From positions 310,001 through 374,000 of the forward strand of contig JAQWIT010000003.1 of assembly GCA_029248745.1 (NCBI GenBank): 64,000 bases of DNA, given 5' to 3'. The translations under genes and the position numbers were made by a program. This stretch comes from Gammaproteobacteria bacterium. GTDB taxonomy: Bacteria; Pseudomonadota; Gammaproteobacteria; Nitrosococcales; Methylophagaceae. The notes below the pieces were generated by a model. That model had not been told where the DNA came from. It made no database searches and saw only the letters and a list, made by a program, of their open reading frames with translations. This document shows, piece by piece, positions 20,144-30,938 of this stretch (within the stretch, counting starts at the first letter, position 1; every line of letters starts with the position of its first letter).

Positions 20144-21568
20144 ATGAAACAGCACAGAATTTGGGTATGGCTAACCGTCATGGTGATAACACTGGCATTA
20201 AGCCTGCCGCTTCAAGCAAGGAGCTTGCCTGAGTTTACTGAATTGGTCTCAAAAAACAGTGCTGCTGTGATTAATATCAGCACAACTAAAAATAATCAAA
20301 CACGTAAGTTACGCCTGCCTAAAGGAATGGAAATTCCAGAAGGTATGCCGCTCGATGATATGTTTAAACATTTCTTTGGTCCGAATAATCGAGGACAAAG
20401 ACCGCAGCCTTCTGAGTCTCATTCTTTGGGCTCAGGCTTTGTCTTATCTGAAGATGGTTACATTATGACCAATCACCATGTGATTAAAGATGCTGATGAA
20501 ATCATTGTACGTTTTAGTGATAGAACTGAGTTGGAAGCAAAAGTGCTGGGTAGCGATGAGCGTAGTGATATCGCGTTATTAAAAGTAGAAGCTAAAGGAC
20601 TCACAGCAGTAAAGTTGGGTGACTCAACTAGGTTACAAGTAGGCGAATGGGTCTTGGCAATTGGTTCGCCATTTGGGTTTGACTCATCAGCCACGGCTGG
20701 TATTGTCAGTGCCCTAGGGCGAAATCTACCGAGTGATAATTACGTTCCTTTTATTCAAACAGATGTCGCGATCAATCCGGGTAATTCCGGTGGTCCATTG
20801 TTTAATCTGGATGGGGAAGTAATTGGCGTTAATTCTCAGATATACAGTAGGACCGGTGGTTTTATGGGCGTATCATTCGCTATTCCAATGGATGTCGCTT
20901 TAGATGTAGTTGAACAAATAAAGTCACAGGGCTATGTCAGCCGAGGCTGGTTAGGAGTTGTAATCCAAAATGTCACGAGGGAATTGGCCGAATCCTTTGG
21001 TCTAGATAAACCGCATGGTGCCCTGGTCTCAAGAGTGACGCCAGAAAGTCCTGCGGCAAAAGCCGGTATCGAAACAGGTGATGTCATACTGAAATTTAAT
21101 GGTCATCGCATCACAACATCATCATCATTACCGCCTTATGTAGGCAGAACTAAAATTGGCGAATCTGTACCCGTCGTTGTCATGCGAAATAAGAAGCAGA
21201 AGACGTTGAGGGTAACGATTGAAAAGCTGGAAGAAAACACAGCTGCAAGGATAAAAGCAGGTAGTAAACCGGGAAGATTAGTTGATGATCGTTTAGCAGT
21301 TGAAATTGCTGAATTAACCCAACAACAACGTGAACAATATGATGTTGAGAAAGGCGGTGTCATCGTTGTGACGGTCGAGAAAGGTGCTGCTGCCAAGGCC
21401 GGGCTGAGACGTGGCGATGTCGTTGTAAGTTTGAATAACTTACAAATTACCAGTGCAAAACAGTTTTTAGATATTGCACGTGATTTGCCGGGAGATAAAG
21501 CCATTCCAGTGTTGGTACAACGCCAGCAAGGGGCTATTTTCTTAGCGTTAAAAATAGAAAAAGAATAA
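20144..21568 (+). CDS. degP: Periplasmic serine protease DegP/MucD (DegQ family)
   Basis: TNHHVI, SDIALL, GNSGGPLFN catalytic motifs; two PDZ domains. Confidence 0.94.
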   Translation: MKQHRIWVWLTVMVITLALSLPLQARSLPEFTELVSKNSAAVINISTTKNNQTRKLRLPKGMEIPEGMPLDDMFKHFFGPNNRGQRPQPSESHSLGSGFVLSEDGYIMTNHHVIKDADEIIVRFSDRTELEAKVLGSDERSDIALLKVEAKGLTAVKLGDSTRLQVGEWVLAIGSPFGFDSSATAGIVSALGRNLPSDNYVPFIQTDVAINPGNSGGPLFNLDGEVIGVNSQIYSRTGGFMGVSFAIPMDVALDVVEQIKSQGYVSRGWLGVVIQNVTRELAESFGLDKPHGALVSRVTPESPAAKAGIETGDVILKFNGHRITTSSSLPPYVGRTKIGESVPVVVMRNKKQKTLRVTIEKLEENTAARIKAGSKPGRLVDDRLAVEIAELTQQQREQYDVEKGGVIVVTVEKGAAAKAGLRRGDVVVSLNNLQITSAKQFLDIARDLPGDKAIPVLVQRQQGAIFLALKIEKE

Positions 21569-21650
21569 TTAGATTAGGGAGAAGGGTTTCACTGTCGTTT
21601 AAACAGGACAGACGACTGCTTTTACCGTAAAATTAAGTATTAAAGTATTA

Positions 21651-21683
21651 TCGGCCGGTACTTAAGTATCGGCCGATTTTTTT
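21651..21683 (+). terminator. Rho-independent terminator after degP
   Basis: TCGGCCGGTACTTAAGTATCGGCCGA inverted repeat followed by a T tract. Confidence 0.9.
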
Positions 21684-21710
21684 ACAGGTACAGATTTTAA
21701 AAGGTATACA
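21681..21710 (+). promoter_or_regulatory. Putative sigma-70 promoter immediately before lepA
   Basis: TTTACA (21681) - 18 nt - TATACA (21705-21710); lepA ATG at 21718. Confidence 0.45.
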
Positions 21711-21717
21711 TAGTTTT

Positions 21718-23514
21718 ATGGAGCATATCCGTAATTTCTCGATCATTGCTCATATTGACCATGGTAAATCTACGATTGCAGATCGTTTTATCCAAGTGTG
21801 TGGTGGCTTAACTGACCGTGAAATGTCATCTCAAGTCCTCGATTCAATGGATATTGAGCGGGAACGTGGCATTACGATAAAGGCGCAAAGTGTTTCTCTA
21901 GACTATAAGGCAAGGAATGGTGAAACTTACCATCTCAACTTCATTGATACCCCAGGCCATGTTGACTTTTCTTATGAAGTATCACGTTCATTAGCAGCCT
22001 GTGAAGGGGCATTATTGGTTGTGGACGCTGCGCAAGGGGTCGAAGCGCAAAGTGTTGCGAATTGTTACACCGCTATTGATTTGGACTTAGAAGTACTACC
22101 GGTCTTAAATAAAATTGATTTACCGTCTGCTGAACCCGAGCGTGTGGCACAAGAAATAGAAGACATTATTGGTGTGGATGCTCTGGATGCTGTGCAATGT
22201 AGCGCCAAAACAGGTTTAGGTATCGAAGATTTATTAGAAGCTTTAGTGGAACGGATTCCAGCACCAAAAGGTGAACCCGATGGGGAGTTAAAAGCACTTA
22301 TTATTGACTCTTGGTTTGATAGTTATGTTGGTGTTATTTCCTTAGTGAGAATCATGCAAGGGTCTATTAAAACCAAAGATAAAATTAAAGTGATGTCGAC
22401 AGGCCATGAGTACCAAGTGGAGCAAGTCGGGGTCTTTACACCTAAACGAACGAAACGAGATGCTTTGTTTTGTGGTGAGGTGGGCTATGTTATTTCTGGC
22501 GTTAAAGATATTGAAGGTGCGCCTGTTGGCGATACGTTAACCCATGTTCATAAGGGTGCAACAGAAATGTTACCGGGGTTTAAATCGGTAACACCACAGG
22601 TCTATGCCGGTATTTTCCCAGTAAGCTCAGATGATTTTGAAGCCTTCCGCGAAGCTTTGGGTAAGTTAAGACTAAATGATGCATCGCTGTTTTTTGAACC
22701 AGAAAATTCTCAGGCCTTAGGCTTTGGTTTTCGTTGTGGTTTTTTAGGCTTGTTGCATATGGAAATTATCCAAGAGCGCCTCGAACGAGAATATGATTTA
22801 GATTTAATTACAACAGCACCCACTGTTGTCTTTGAAGTATTGAATCGAAAAGGTGAAGAGCTAAAAATAGAAAATCCAGCCTTGTTACCGGATACCGGGA
22901 CCATTGATGAAATTCGTGAACCTATTGTTATTGCCGATATATTGGTTCCTCAAGATCATTTAGGTGCTGTTATCACCTTATGTGTGGAAAAACGCGGTGT
23001 TCAAACTGCGATGCGGTATATGGGTAAGCAAGTGGCTTTGTGTTATGAAATACCGATGAATGAAGTAGTCATTGATTTCTTTGATCGCATTAAGTCCGTC
23101 AGCCGAGGTTATGCTTCGTTAGATTACCATTTTGTGCGATTCCAGCCTGCTGATTTGGTGAAGTTAGATATATTAATTAATGGTGAACGGGTTGATGCTT
23201 TGTCAATGATTGTCCATCGAGAACAAAGTATCAGTCGTGGGCGGGAATTAGTTGAGAAAATGAAAGAACTGATTCCAAGGCAAATGTTTGATATTGCCAT
23301 TCAAGCAGCTATTGGTGGCCATATTATTTCGCGTTCAACTGTTAAAGCCATGCGTAAGAACGTATTGGCAAAATGTTATGGTGGTGACGTATCACGTAAG
23401 CGTAAATTACTTGAGAAACAAAAAGCAGGTAAGAAACGGATGAAATCGATTGGTAAGGTTGATGTACCACAAGAAGCCTTTTTGGCCGTATTACAATTAT
23501 CTAAAAAATCTTAA
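21718..23514 (+). CDS. lepA: Elongation factor 4
   Basis: [19 protein letters not shown]; LepA C-terminal domain. Confidence 0.97.
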   Translation: MEHIRNFSIIAHIDHGKSTIADRFIQVCGGLTDREMSSQVLDSMDIERERGITIKAQSVSLDYKARNGETYHLNFIDTPGHVDFSYEVSRSLAACEGALLVVDAAQGVEAQSVANCYTAIDLDLEVLPVLNKIDLPSAEPERVAQEIEDIIGVDALDAVQCSAKTGLGIEDLLEALVERIPAPKGEPDGELKALIIDSWFDSYVGVISLVRIMQGSIKTKDKIKVMSTGHEYQVEQVGVFTPKRTKRDALFCGEVGYVISGVKDIEGAPVGDTLTHVHKGATEMLPGFKSVTPQVYAGIFPVSSDDFEAFREALGKLRLNDASLFFEPENSQALGFGFRCGFLGLLHMEIIQERLEREYDLDLITTAPTVVFEVLNRKGEELKIENPALLPDTGTIDEIREPIVIADILVPQDHLGAVITLCVEKRGVQTAMRYMGKQVALCYEIPMNEVVIDFFDRIKSVSRGYASLDYHFVRFQPADLVKLDILINGERVDALSMIVHREQSISRGRELVEKMKELIPRQMFDIAIQAAIGGHIISRSTVKAMRKNVLAKCYGGDVSRKRKLLEKQKAGKKRMKSIGKVDVPQEAFLAVLQLSKKS

Positions 23515-23523
23515 CAGAGGAAA

Positions 23524-24297
23524 GTGAGTGTGAGTTTTCCAGCTTTAATGGTGACCCTTGTAGTAATAACAGGGACAATATGGTTATTAGATAAATGGCT
23601 TTGGGCGCCTGCAAGAGGACCGAAAGAGGCGGAACCGGTCATCGTGGAATATGCAAAATCATTTTTCCCAATTATTTTAGCGGTGCTGATTGTGCGTTCT
23701 TTCTTGATTGAACCTTTCCGAATTCCATCAGCATCAATGGTTCCAACCCTGAGAATTGGCGACTTTATATTGGTCAACAAGTTTGATTATGGTGTTCGGC
23801 TGCCGGTATTAAATAGTAAGGTGATTGAAATGGGTGAGCCTGAGCGCGGTGATGTCGTGGTTTTTCGTTACCCTCCACAACCACAAATAGATTATATTAA
23901 ACGGGTAGTTGGTATGCCGGGCGATCGCATCCAATATAAAGATAAAACTGTTTATATAAACGGCAGGGCTATGGCGCAACAGGTAGAACATAAGCCTATT
24001 GAGTTAATGGGAATCATGGGAACCCAAGACAAACTGCTAACAGAACAATTAGGTGATACAAATCACCAAATCGCAGTATCGCCAGGCCAACAGAGAGTAG
24101 TTGTTGATATGATTATTCCTGAAGGCGAGTATTTTGTGATGGGCGATAATCGTGACAATAGCAGCGATAGCCGTTTTTGGGGAACAGTGCCAGAAGCAAA
24201 CTTAGTAGGGAAAGCATTTTATATTTGGATGAGTTGGGATTGTAATGCGAGTGCCATTTGTATTAACGGTGAGCGAATAGATAATTCAATTAATTAA
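23524..24297 (+). CDS. lepB: Signal peptidase I
   Basis: FRIPSASMVPTLRIGDFILVNKF; GDNRDNSSDSRFWG. Confidence 0.96.
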   Translation: MSVSFPALMVTLVVITGTIWLLDKWLWAPARGPKEAEPVIVEYAKSFFPIILAVLIVRSFLIEPFRIPSASMVPTLRIGDFILVNKFDYGVRLPVLNSKVIEMGEPERGDVVVFRYPPQPQIDYIKRVVGMPGDRIQYKDKTVYINGRAMAQQVEHKPIELMGIMGTQDKLLTEQLGDTNHQIAVSPGQQRVVVDMIIPEGEYFVMGDNRDNSSDSRFWGTVPEANLVGKAFYIWMSWDCNASAICINGERIDNSIN

Positions 24298-24308
24298 TGG
24301 GGGCCACA

Positions 24309-24692
24309 ATGAAACGACAACAAGGAGACATGACACTCATAAGTTGGGTAATCGTATTGGGCACTATTGCATTCTTTGTCACTTTTGCAATGCGTCCATT
24401 TCCAATGTACCAGGAATATTTCGGTGTTGTTACCGTCATGGAAGGGATGGAAAAGGAAATTACAACGAACAAATTGACCAAGTAACAAGTTATGATTTTA
24501 TTAAGTAAGCGTTTTAATACCGGGTATATCTTTAGTGTAATAAAAGATAGTATTGAATTATTGCGAGGTAAAAATAATGTTCATGTCGATAAAATCATTA
24601 TCGACTATGAAGTAAGAGAGTCTTATGTTGCCCAAATCAATTTGGTCGGTAGTTTTCATGTCGAAGCAGAGGCTAAGAATCCAGTTCGATGA
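24309..24692 (+). pseudogene. DUF4845-family protein split by an in-frame TAA
   Basis: MKRQQGDMTLISWVIVLGTIAFFVTFAMRPFPMYQEYFGV...NKLTK*QVMILLSKRFNTGYIF...KIIIDYEVRESYVAQINLVGSFHVEAEAKN; same frame on both sides; between lepB and rnc. Confidence 0.7.
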
Positions 24693-25378
24693 ACATAACA
24701 TCTCGCCAAAATGCACTGCTGACGCAATTAGAATACCAATTCAAAGATACATCGCTGTTTTTACAAGCGTTAACGCATCGTAGTGCCGATGCTAAGAATA
24801 ACGAACGGCTAGAATATTTAGGAGACGCGATTTTGAGCTTCGTGATAGCTGAAGCCTTATTTGACAGTTTTCCCCAAGTACGAGAAGGTAAATTGAGTCG
24901 TTTACGCTCATCTTTGGTGAAAGGCGTAACGCTGGCAGAAATTGGTCGAGAATTAGCGTTAGGTGAAGTGTTGATTTTAGGACCAGGCGAATTAAAAAGT
25001 GGTGGTTTTCGCCGTGAGTCTATCTTAGCAGACACGGTCGAAGCGATTTTAGGTGCTGTATATTTGGACAGTGATGTTGCTCAAGTTAAAGCCTTAATAA
25101 TGAGGCTTTATAAAGAACGGCTTGAGAGCATTGATGTCGATGAGGTGATAAAAGATCCAAAAACACGGCTGCAAGAATTATTGCAAAGTCGCCAACAGGC
25201 ATTGCCTATTTATGGTGTGAAAGAACTAAAACAAGGTTCAGATAAGCCACCCCTATTTGAAGCGTCATGTCAGGTGTCATTATTAGACAAAGTGGTGGTT
25301 GCACAGGGGGCTAGCCATCGTAAAGCAGAGCAAAAATCGGCAGAACGCGCATTGATATTATTAGCAGAGAAATTATGA
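24689..25378 (+). CDS. rnc: Ribonuclease III
   Basis: NNERLEYLGDAILSFVI; C-terminal dsRBD. Confidence 0.96.
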   Translation: MNITSRQNALLTQLEYQFKDTSLFLQALTHRSADAKNNERLEYLGDAILSFVIAEALFDSFPQVREGKLSRLRSSLVKGVTLAEIGRELALGEVLILGPGELKSGGFRRESILADTVEAILGAVYLDSDVAQVKALIMRLYKERLESIDVDEVIKDPKTRLQELLQSRQQALPIYGVKELKQGSDKPPLFEASCQVSLLDKVVVAQGASHRKAEQKSAERALILLAEKL

Positions 25379-26280
25379 CAGAAACGACCTTTAAATCAGG
25401 CTATGTCGCCATTATTGGCCGTCCAAATGTCGGTAAATCGACCCTCATTAATCGCGTGTTAGGGCAAAAGCTGTGCATTACATCTCGCCGGCCTCAAACC
25501 ACCCGACACCGGATTTTGGGAATTAAAACAGAAGAGAGTAGTCAGTTAGTTTATGTTGATACACCTGGCCTTCATACGGATGGTAAACGTGCGATGAATC
25601 GCTATCTAAATCGGGCAGCGGCATCGTCGATTGATGACGTCGATGTGATTTTATTCATGGTGGATGGGCTGAATTGGACAGATGATGATGAGCAGGTACT
25701 AGAAAGGCTTAAAAGCAATGCCACTGCCCCTGTGATATTAGTGTTAAATATGGTCGATAAATTGTCTGATAAAGCGATGTTATTACCCCATGTAGAAAAG
25801 ATAACTCAAGAGTATACCTTTGCCAAGGTATTACCTATTTCAGCACGTAAGGGAATTAATGTCGACGAGCTTGAAACAGAAATAAAACAATTAGTCCCGG
25901 AAGGAGAATTGATTTTTCCTGAAGACCAGTTCACAGATAGGAGTTCCCGTTTTTTAGCAGCTGAACTGGTCAGAGAAAAGTTGTTTAGGCAATTAGGCCA
26001 AGAGTTGCCTTATTCTTTAACGGTTGAAATAGAGCAATATAAGCAAGAAGATGAACTGATAAGAATCAGTGCCGTTATCTATGTCGAGCGAAGTGGCCAA
26101 AAATCCATTGTCATTGGTAAAAAAGGTGAACTATTAAAAGCGGTTGGCCGGGAAGCACGGATAGAAATGGAAGGAATGTTTGACAGCAAAGTCTTTCTGG
26201 AACTTTGGGTTAAGGTTCGCGATGGTTGGTCAGATAATGAACGCATGTTGAAAAACCTTGGATATAACGACGAGTTATAG
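25375..26280 (+). CDS. era: GTPase Era
   Basis: AIIGRPNVGKSTLINRVLGQK; KH domain. Confidence 0.96.
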   Translation: MTETTFKSGYVAIIGRPNVGKSTLINRVLGQKLCITSRRPQTTRHRILGIKTEESSQLVYVDTPGLHTDGKRAMNRYLNRAAASSIDDVDVILFMVDGLNWTDDDEQVLERLKSNATAPVILVLNMVDKLSDKAMLLPHVEKITQEYTFAKVLPISARKGINVDELETEIKQLVPEGELIFPEDQFTDRSSRFLAAELVREKLFRQLGQELPYSLTVEIEQYKQEDELIRISAVIYVERSGQKSIVIGKKGELLKAVGREARIEMEGMFDSKVFLELWVKVRDGWSDNERMLKNLGYNDEL

Positions 26281-26291
26281 CGAGTGATAGT

Positions 26292-27008
26292 GTGAATGTT
26301 GATCTCCAACTAGGATTTATCTTACATCAACGTCCCTATAGAGAAACGAGTGTTTTATTAGATATTTATAGCCAAGATTATGGCCGGCTTAGCATACTCG
26401 CTAAAGGGGTGAGACGGAAAAAACGTAGCCAAGCAGGGTTATTACAACTTTATCAACCTCTATTACTATCGTGGTTTGGACGAAGTGATTTACAAGTATT
26501 AAATGCAGTAGAAGCAAGTGGCCCAGCGTATTTATTACAAGCAGAATCTGCGTTATGTGGACTCTATATTAATGAATTAATGGTTAAACTTTTACCATTA
26601 TGTGAGACCGAACCTGAATTATTCGACGCCTATCAGCAAGCTTTATTGGGACTACAGTCTGGTGGCAATAATGAAATCACATTACGGTTATTCGAAAAGC
26701 ACTTATTAAGTCATCTGGGTTATGGTTTAGTCATTGAACATGAGGCTGAAACCGGTGTTAAGATAGCGGTAGAGGAAAGTTATTATTATGTTGCTGATAC
26801 AGGCTTACATCGCTGGCAACCCGGAATGAGATTCAACCGAATATCAGGTGTAAGCCTACAACATCTCATTGATGAGCAGGGCTTTGATAAAACTAGCTTA
26901 AAAGAAATTAAACAACTGATGCGAATGGTGATACATTTTTACCTTGCAGGAGCCCCCCTGCGAAGCCGTGATCTATTCCATCAACAACATTCAACGACAA
27001 CGCATTAA
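26292..27008 (+). CDS. recO: DNA repair protein RecO
   Basis: FILHQRPYRETSVLLDIYSQDYGRLSILAKGVRR. Confidence 0.94.
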   Translation: MNVDLQLGFILHQRPYRETSVLLDIYSQDYGRLSILAKGVRRKKRSQAGLLQLYQPLLLSWFGRSDLQVLNAVEASGPAYLLQAESALCGLYINELMVKLLPLCETEPELFDAYQQALLGLQSGGNNEITLRLFEKHLLSHLGYGLVIEHEAETGVKIAVEESYYYVADTGLHRWQPGMRFNRISGVSLQHLIDEQGFDKTSLKEIKQLMRMVIHFYLAGAPLRSRDLFHQQHSTTTH

Positions 27009-27030
27009 CAGAAATGGGTAGACAGGAAAC

Positions 27031-27759
27031 ATGACAATACAATTGGGCGTAAACATCGATCACATTGCAACATTAAGACAGACAAGAGGGACGTTATATC
27101 CTGATCCAGTACAGGCAGCAATCGAGTCTGAGCAAGCAGGTGCTGATGGCATAACGATTCATCTTCGCGAAGATCGGCGCCATATTCAAGAACGCGATGT
27201 GATGATGTTGTCAGACATTTTGCAAACAAAAATGAATTTAGAAATGGCTGTGACGGATGAAATGTTGGCCATTGCAGAAAAATATAAACCGAGTGATTGC
27301 TGTCTTGTACCAGAGCGTCGCCAAGAGTTAACAACAGAAGGCGGCTTAGAAGTAGTAGGACAAATGACTAAAATGAAAGCCGCTTGCCAACGTCTAGCTG
27401 ATGCAAATATTAGCGTCTCATTATTTATCGACCCTGATTTTACTCAAATTGATGCTGCGGTGGCTTGTGGTGCGCCAGTGATTGAACTACATACCGGTGC
27501 GTATGCCGATGCACCAACACATGAGGCAGCTCAACAAGAATTAAAAACAATTGCTAAAGCAGTTGATTACGCCAGACAAGGAGGCTTACAAGTGAATGCA
27601 GGCCATGGATTGAACTACCATAACACCACTGCCATTGCTAAGATTCCTGATATCGTGGAGTTGAATATCGGTCACGCCATTATTGCACGTTCAGTTTTTA
27701 CTGGATTGAAAACAGCGGTAAGAGAAATGAAAGAACTGATGCAAGTAGCACGCGGATGA
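27031..27759 (+). CDS. pdxJ: Pyridoxine 5'-phosphate synthase
   Basis: [22 protein letters not shown]. Confidence 0.97.
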   Translation: MTIQLGVNIDHIATLRQTRGTLYPDPVQAAIESEQAGADGITIHLREDRRHIQERDVMMLSDILQTKMNLEMAVTDEMLAIAEKYKPSDCCLVPERRQELTTEGGLEVVGQMTKMKAACQRLADANISVSLFIDPDFTQIDAAVACGAPVIELHTGAYADAPTHEAAQQELKTIAKAVDYARQGGLQVNAGHGLNYHNTTAIAKIPDIVELNIGHAIIARSVFTGLKTAVREMKELMQVARG

Positions 27760-28139
27760 TATTTGGCATCGGTACTGACATTGTTGAAATCCAGCGCATG
27801 CAAGATTTATTGGATAAGTATGGCGTTAAAGCAGCTCAGAAAATATTGAGTGAGACAGAGTTGGCCGAATTTGAACAAGCCACCAATCAAGCTGCATTTA
27901 TAGCCAAACGATTTGCCGCTAAGGAAGCTACAGCTAAGGCCTTCGGAACAGGTTTTAGAGATGGCCTAAATTTAGGCCATATTGCGGTCAAGAATAATGA
28001 GGCAGGTAAGCCAGAGTTATATTTCACTGAGCGAGCTGGTGCACTATTATTGGAGTTAGGTATCGTAGCCTGTTTTCTTAGTCTCAGTGACGAGCAACAT
28101 TATGCCATAGCCCATGTTGTGATGGAGAAAAAGGTATGA
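27756..28139 (+). CDS. acpS: Holo-ACP synthase
   Basis: [28 protein letters not shown]. Confidence 0.95.
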   Translation: MIFGIGTDIVEIQRMQDLLDKYGVKAAQKILSETELAEFEQATNQAAFIAKRFAAKEATAKAFGTGFRDGLNLGHIAVKNNEAGKPELYFTERAGALLLELGIVACFLSLSDEQHYAIAHVVMEKKV

Positions 28140-29020
28140 CAGATTATCCGACTATTGATGCTTGTATTGGCAACACCCCATTGGTTAGGCTACAACGACT
28201 CCCGGGTAATACAACTAATACCATCTTAGCTAAGCTTGAAGGAGATAATCCAGCAGGTTCTGTAAAAGATCGCCCGGTGCTGAGTATGATAAAACGCGCT
28301 CAAGCACGGGGGGATATCAAGCCAGGAGATACCTTGATTGAAGCTACAAGCGGCAATACCGGTATTGCACTGGCGATGATTTCAGCGATTCTCGGCTATA
28401 AGATGGTTTTGATTATGCCTGAGAATATGAGTATTGAACGAAGAGGATCAATGAAAGCCTATGGTGCTGAGATTATCTTAACCGACTCGATGGAAATATC
28501 ACGAGATTTGGCCTTGGAAATGGAAGCCAACGGACAAGGCAAAGTGTTAAATCAATTTGGTAACCTTGATAACCCGTTGGCTCACTATGAAACGACGGGA
28601 CCTGAAATTTGGCAAGATACGAGTGGTAAAGTGAGCCATTTTATCAGTGCGATGGGTACGACAGGGACAATCATGGGTGTATCACGTTTCCTAAAAGAAC
28701 AAAATGAAGCGGTACAAATCATAGGTGTACAACCGACTGAGGGCAGTGCGATTCCTGGAATAAGGCGCTGGCCGAAAGAATATCTCCCCACTTTTTTTGA
28801 AGCTAAACGCGTAGATGACATCATGGATATGGCGCAAGATGAAGCAGAAGAAACAATGCGACAATTAGCGATTCAAGAAGGTATTTTTTGTGGCGTATCA
28901 TCGGGGGGTAACGTGGCAGCAGCATTAAGATTATCTAAACAAGTGGCTAACAGTACTATCGTCGCTATCATTTGTGATCGAGGAGATCGTTATTTATCCA
29001 CGGGTGTTTTCCCAGCTTAA
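28136..29020 (+). CDS. cysM: Cysteine synthase B
   Basis: GNTPLVRLQRLPGN...EGDNPAGSVKDRP. Confidence 0.95.
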   Translation: MTDYPTIDACIGNTPLVRLQRLPGNTTNTILAKLEGDNPAGSVKDRPVLSMIKRAQARGDIKPGDTLIEATSGNTGIALAMISAILGYKMVLIMPENMSIERRGSMKAYGAEIILTDSMEISRDLALEMEANGQGKVLNQFGNLDNPLAHYETTGPEIWQDTSGKVSHFISAMGTTGTIMGVSRFLKEQNEAVQIIGVQPTEGSAIPGIRRWPKEYLPTFFEAKRVDDIMDMAQDEAEETMRQLAIQEGIFCGVSSGGNVAAALRLSKQVANSTIVAIICDRGDRYLSTGVFPA

Positions 29021-29022
29021 GA

Positions 29023-29178
29023 ATGCGAGTCCTAGTTGTATTTGTCGTTTGTTGCTTGATAGCAAATACGTCATGGGCAATTGAACAAATACAGCTCTCT
29101 GTAGGTCATTGGCAGAATGATGACATCAAGTTAGAAAATCTAGATTTAAATATCAGTTATACACAACAGGGTGAATAA
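29023..29178 (+). pseudogene. 51 aa signal-peptide-bearing fragment (possible truncated gene)
   Basis: MRVLVVFVVCCLIANTSWAIEQIQLSVGHWQNDDIKLENLDLNISYTQQGE*; below the ORF-track cutoff. Confidence 0.4.
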
Positions 29179-29259
29179 AGCGGCAAAAGGTTGGTGGTAT
29201 CAAAGCGGTGACAAATGGCAGCCAAAATAAGCTAACCGAAAAAATAAATTTAGCCAGTA

Positions 29260-29292
29260 AACCAGTGGTGGTGTACCATCACTGGTTTTTTA
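29260..29292 (+). terminator. Rho-independent terminator before rlmD
   Basis: AACCAGTGGTGG-TGTA-CCATCACTGGTT followed by T-rich tract. Confidence 0.85.
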
Positions 29293-29318
29293 TTTAGACG
29301 ATAAAGAGCAGACAACAC

Positions 29319-30650
29319 ATGGCAAGACGCAATCGCCGACGAAAGTTACCACAAGACCCCGTAGTAGCTACAATTGAGTCGTTATCTCATGACGGTAGGG
29401 GAATTGCACGAATCGAAGGTAAAACGATTTTTATTGATGGGGCTTTAGCCGGGGAGACCGTACAGTTTCTTTATACCAAAAAGCACAGTAAGTTTGACGA
29501 AGGCCGTGTAGTTGAAATTGCTAACCCCTCTGTAGATCGCGTAGAAGCAAAATGCCAACATTTCGGACTCTGTGGGGGTTGTAGTTTAATGCATATGTCG
29601 CCACAAGCGCAGCTCACTTTAAAGCAAAATACGCTGATGGAACAGATGAGCCATTTCGGTCAGTTGACACCTGAAGAGTGGCTTGAGCCCTTAACTGGAC
29701 CATTATGGGGCTATCGGCGTAAAGCGCGTTTAGGCGTTAAACATGTGCCGAAAAAGGAACGTGTCTTAGTTGGCTTTAGAGAAAAAGGCTCACCTTATCT
29801 AGCTTTATTAGAGCAATGTGAAGTGCTTGATGAGAGAGTAGGACATCGTTTATCAGATCTGGGCGAAATGATAGCTGATCTTGATGCTTATAACCGTATT
29901 GCTCAAATTGAAGTGGCAATGGATGATGAACATGTTGCTTTGGTTTTTAGAAATTTAGATGAGCTTTCGGAGTCAGATCAACAAACTATACTGGCATTTG
30001 GCCAGCAGAATGACTTTTGGATTTATTTACAATCAGGTGGCCCTGAGACAGTCACGCCAATTTGGCCATTAGATCCTCAATTGCACTATGTACCAGAGTT
30101 AGGTTTAACATTAAATTTTGAACCCAATGATTTCACGCAAGTCAATGCGGATATTAATGAAAAAATGATACAAAAAGCGATGGACTTGTTGGAAGTAACT
30201 GAGCAAGATCGTGTTCTGGATTTATTTTGTGGTTTAGGTAATTTCAGTTTGCCAATGGCAAAACGGGCTGGTGAAGTAGTAGGTGTCGAAGGAGATGAAG
30301 CATTAGTTAGGCATGCACAACAAAATGCGGCTCTAAATAATTTAGAAAATGCCATATTTGAACAAGCTGATCTGAGTAAAACAACTTTAAAAGAATACGA
30401 TTGGTCGCAAGCCGGTTTTAACAAAGTTTTATTAGATCCACCCAGGAGTGGTGCTTTTGAGGTATTACCCCAATTAGCTGAGCTAGGTGCACAACGCATT
30501 GTCTATGTGTCATGTAACCCAGCGACATTAGCGAGAGATGCAGGTGAACTGGTTAATCAACTTGGTTACAAACTATTATCAGCCGGTATCATGGATATGT
30601 TTCCACATACTAGCCATGTCGAATCGATAGCTATTTTTGAAAAACAATGA
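29319..30650 (+). CDS. rlmD: 23S rRNA (uracil-1939-C5)-methyltransferase RlmD
   Basis: N-terminal TRAM domain, Cys cluster CQHFGLCGGCS, LDLFCGLGNFSLPMA, VYVSCNPATLARD. Confidence 0.94.
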   Translation: MARRNRRRKLPQDPVVATIESLSHDGRGIARIEGKTIFIDGALAGETVQFLYTKKHSKFDEGRVVEIANPSVDRVEAKCQHFGLCGGCSLMHMSPQAQLTLKQNTLMEQMSHFGQLTPEEWLEPLTGPLWGYRRKARLGVKHVPKKERVLVGFREKGSPYLALLEQCEVLDERVGHRLSDLGEMIADLDAYNRIAQIEVAMDDEHVALVFRNLDELSESDQQTILAFGQQNDFWIYLQSGGPETVTPIWPLDPQLHYVPELGLTLNFEPNDFTQVNADINEKMIQKAMDLLEVTEQDRVLDLFCGLGNFSLPMAKRAGEVVGVEGDEALVRHAQQNAALNNLENAIFEQADLSKTTLKEYDWSQAGFNKVLLDPPRSGAFEVLPQLAELGAQRIVYVSCNPATLARDAGELVNQLGYKLLSAGIMDMFPHTSHVESIAIFEKQ

Positions 30651-30831
30651 ATATCCTAAAATTGAGCGCATATGGCCTAACTAACCAAAAAGAAGGGTAT
30701 GAAGAATTAGCAAATGAATGCTAGTCCGCGCTTATTGATAAAATTTAGTATCAAATTCCATTGTTTTTGATTGTGGCTAAGAGTATTTTTTCAATACAGG
30801 GGCTAACTGAGCAATACTGTACGGCTTTTTT

Positions 30832-30918
30832 AAACATTAAGCCAAGGTTGGTGAGAGCCAAATACGGAAAGCTATAGGTCTTTAGTATTTAAACATTAAA
30901 GATGGCTCGGTTGCATTT
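30832..30918 (+). ncRNA. Probable cyclic-di-GMP-I (GEMM-I) riboswitch
   Basis: AAGCCAAGGTTGGTGAGAGCCAAATACGGAAAGCTATAGGTCTTTA...TAAAGATGGCTCGGTTGC: GNRA (GAGA)-capped stem, ACGgAAAGC receptor-like segment, paired GGTCTTTA/TAAAGAT, terminal GGCTCGGTTGC; 20-odd nt before a start codon. Confidence 0.6.
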
Positions 30919-30938
30919 TTCGATATAAGGAAAATGAC

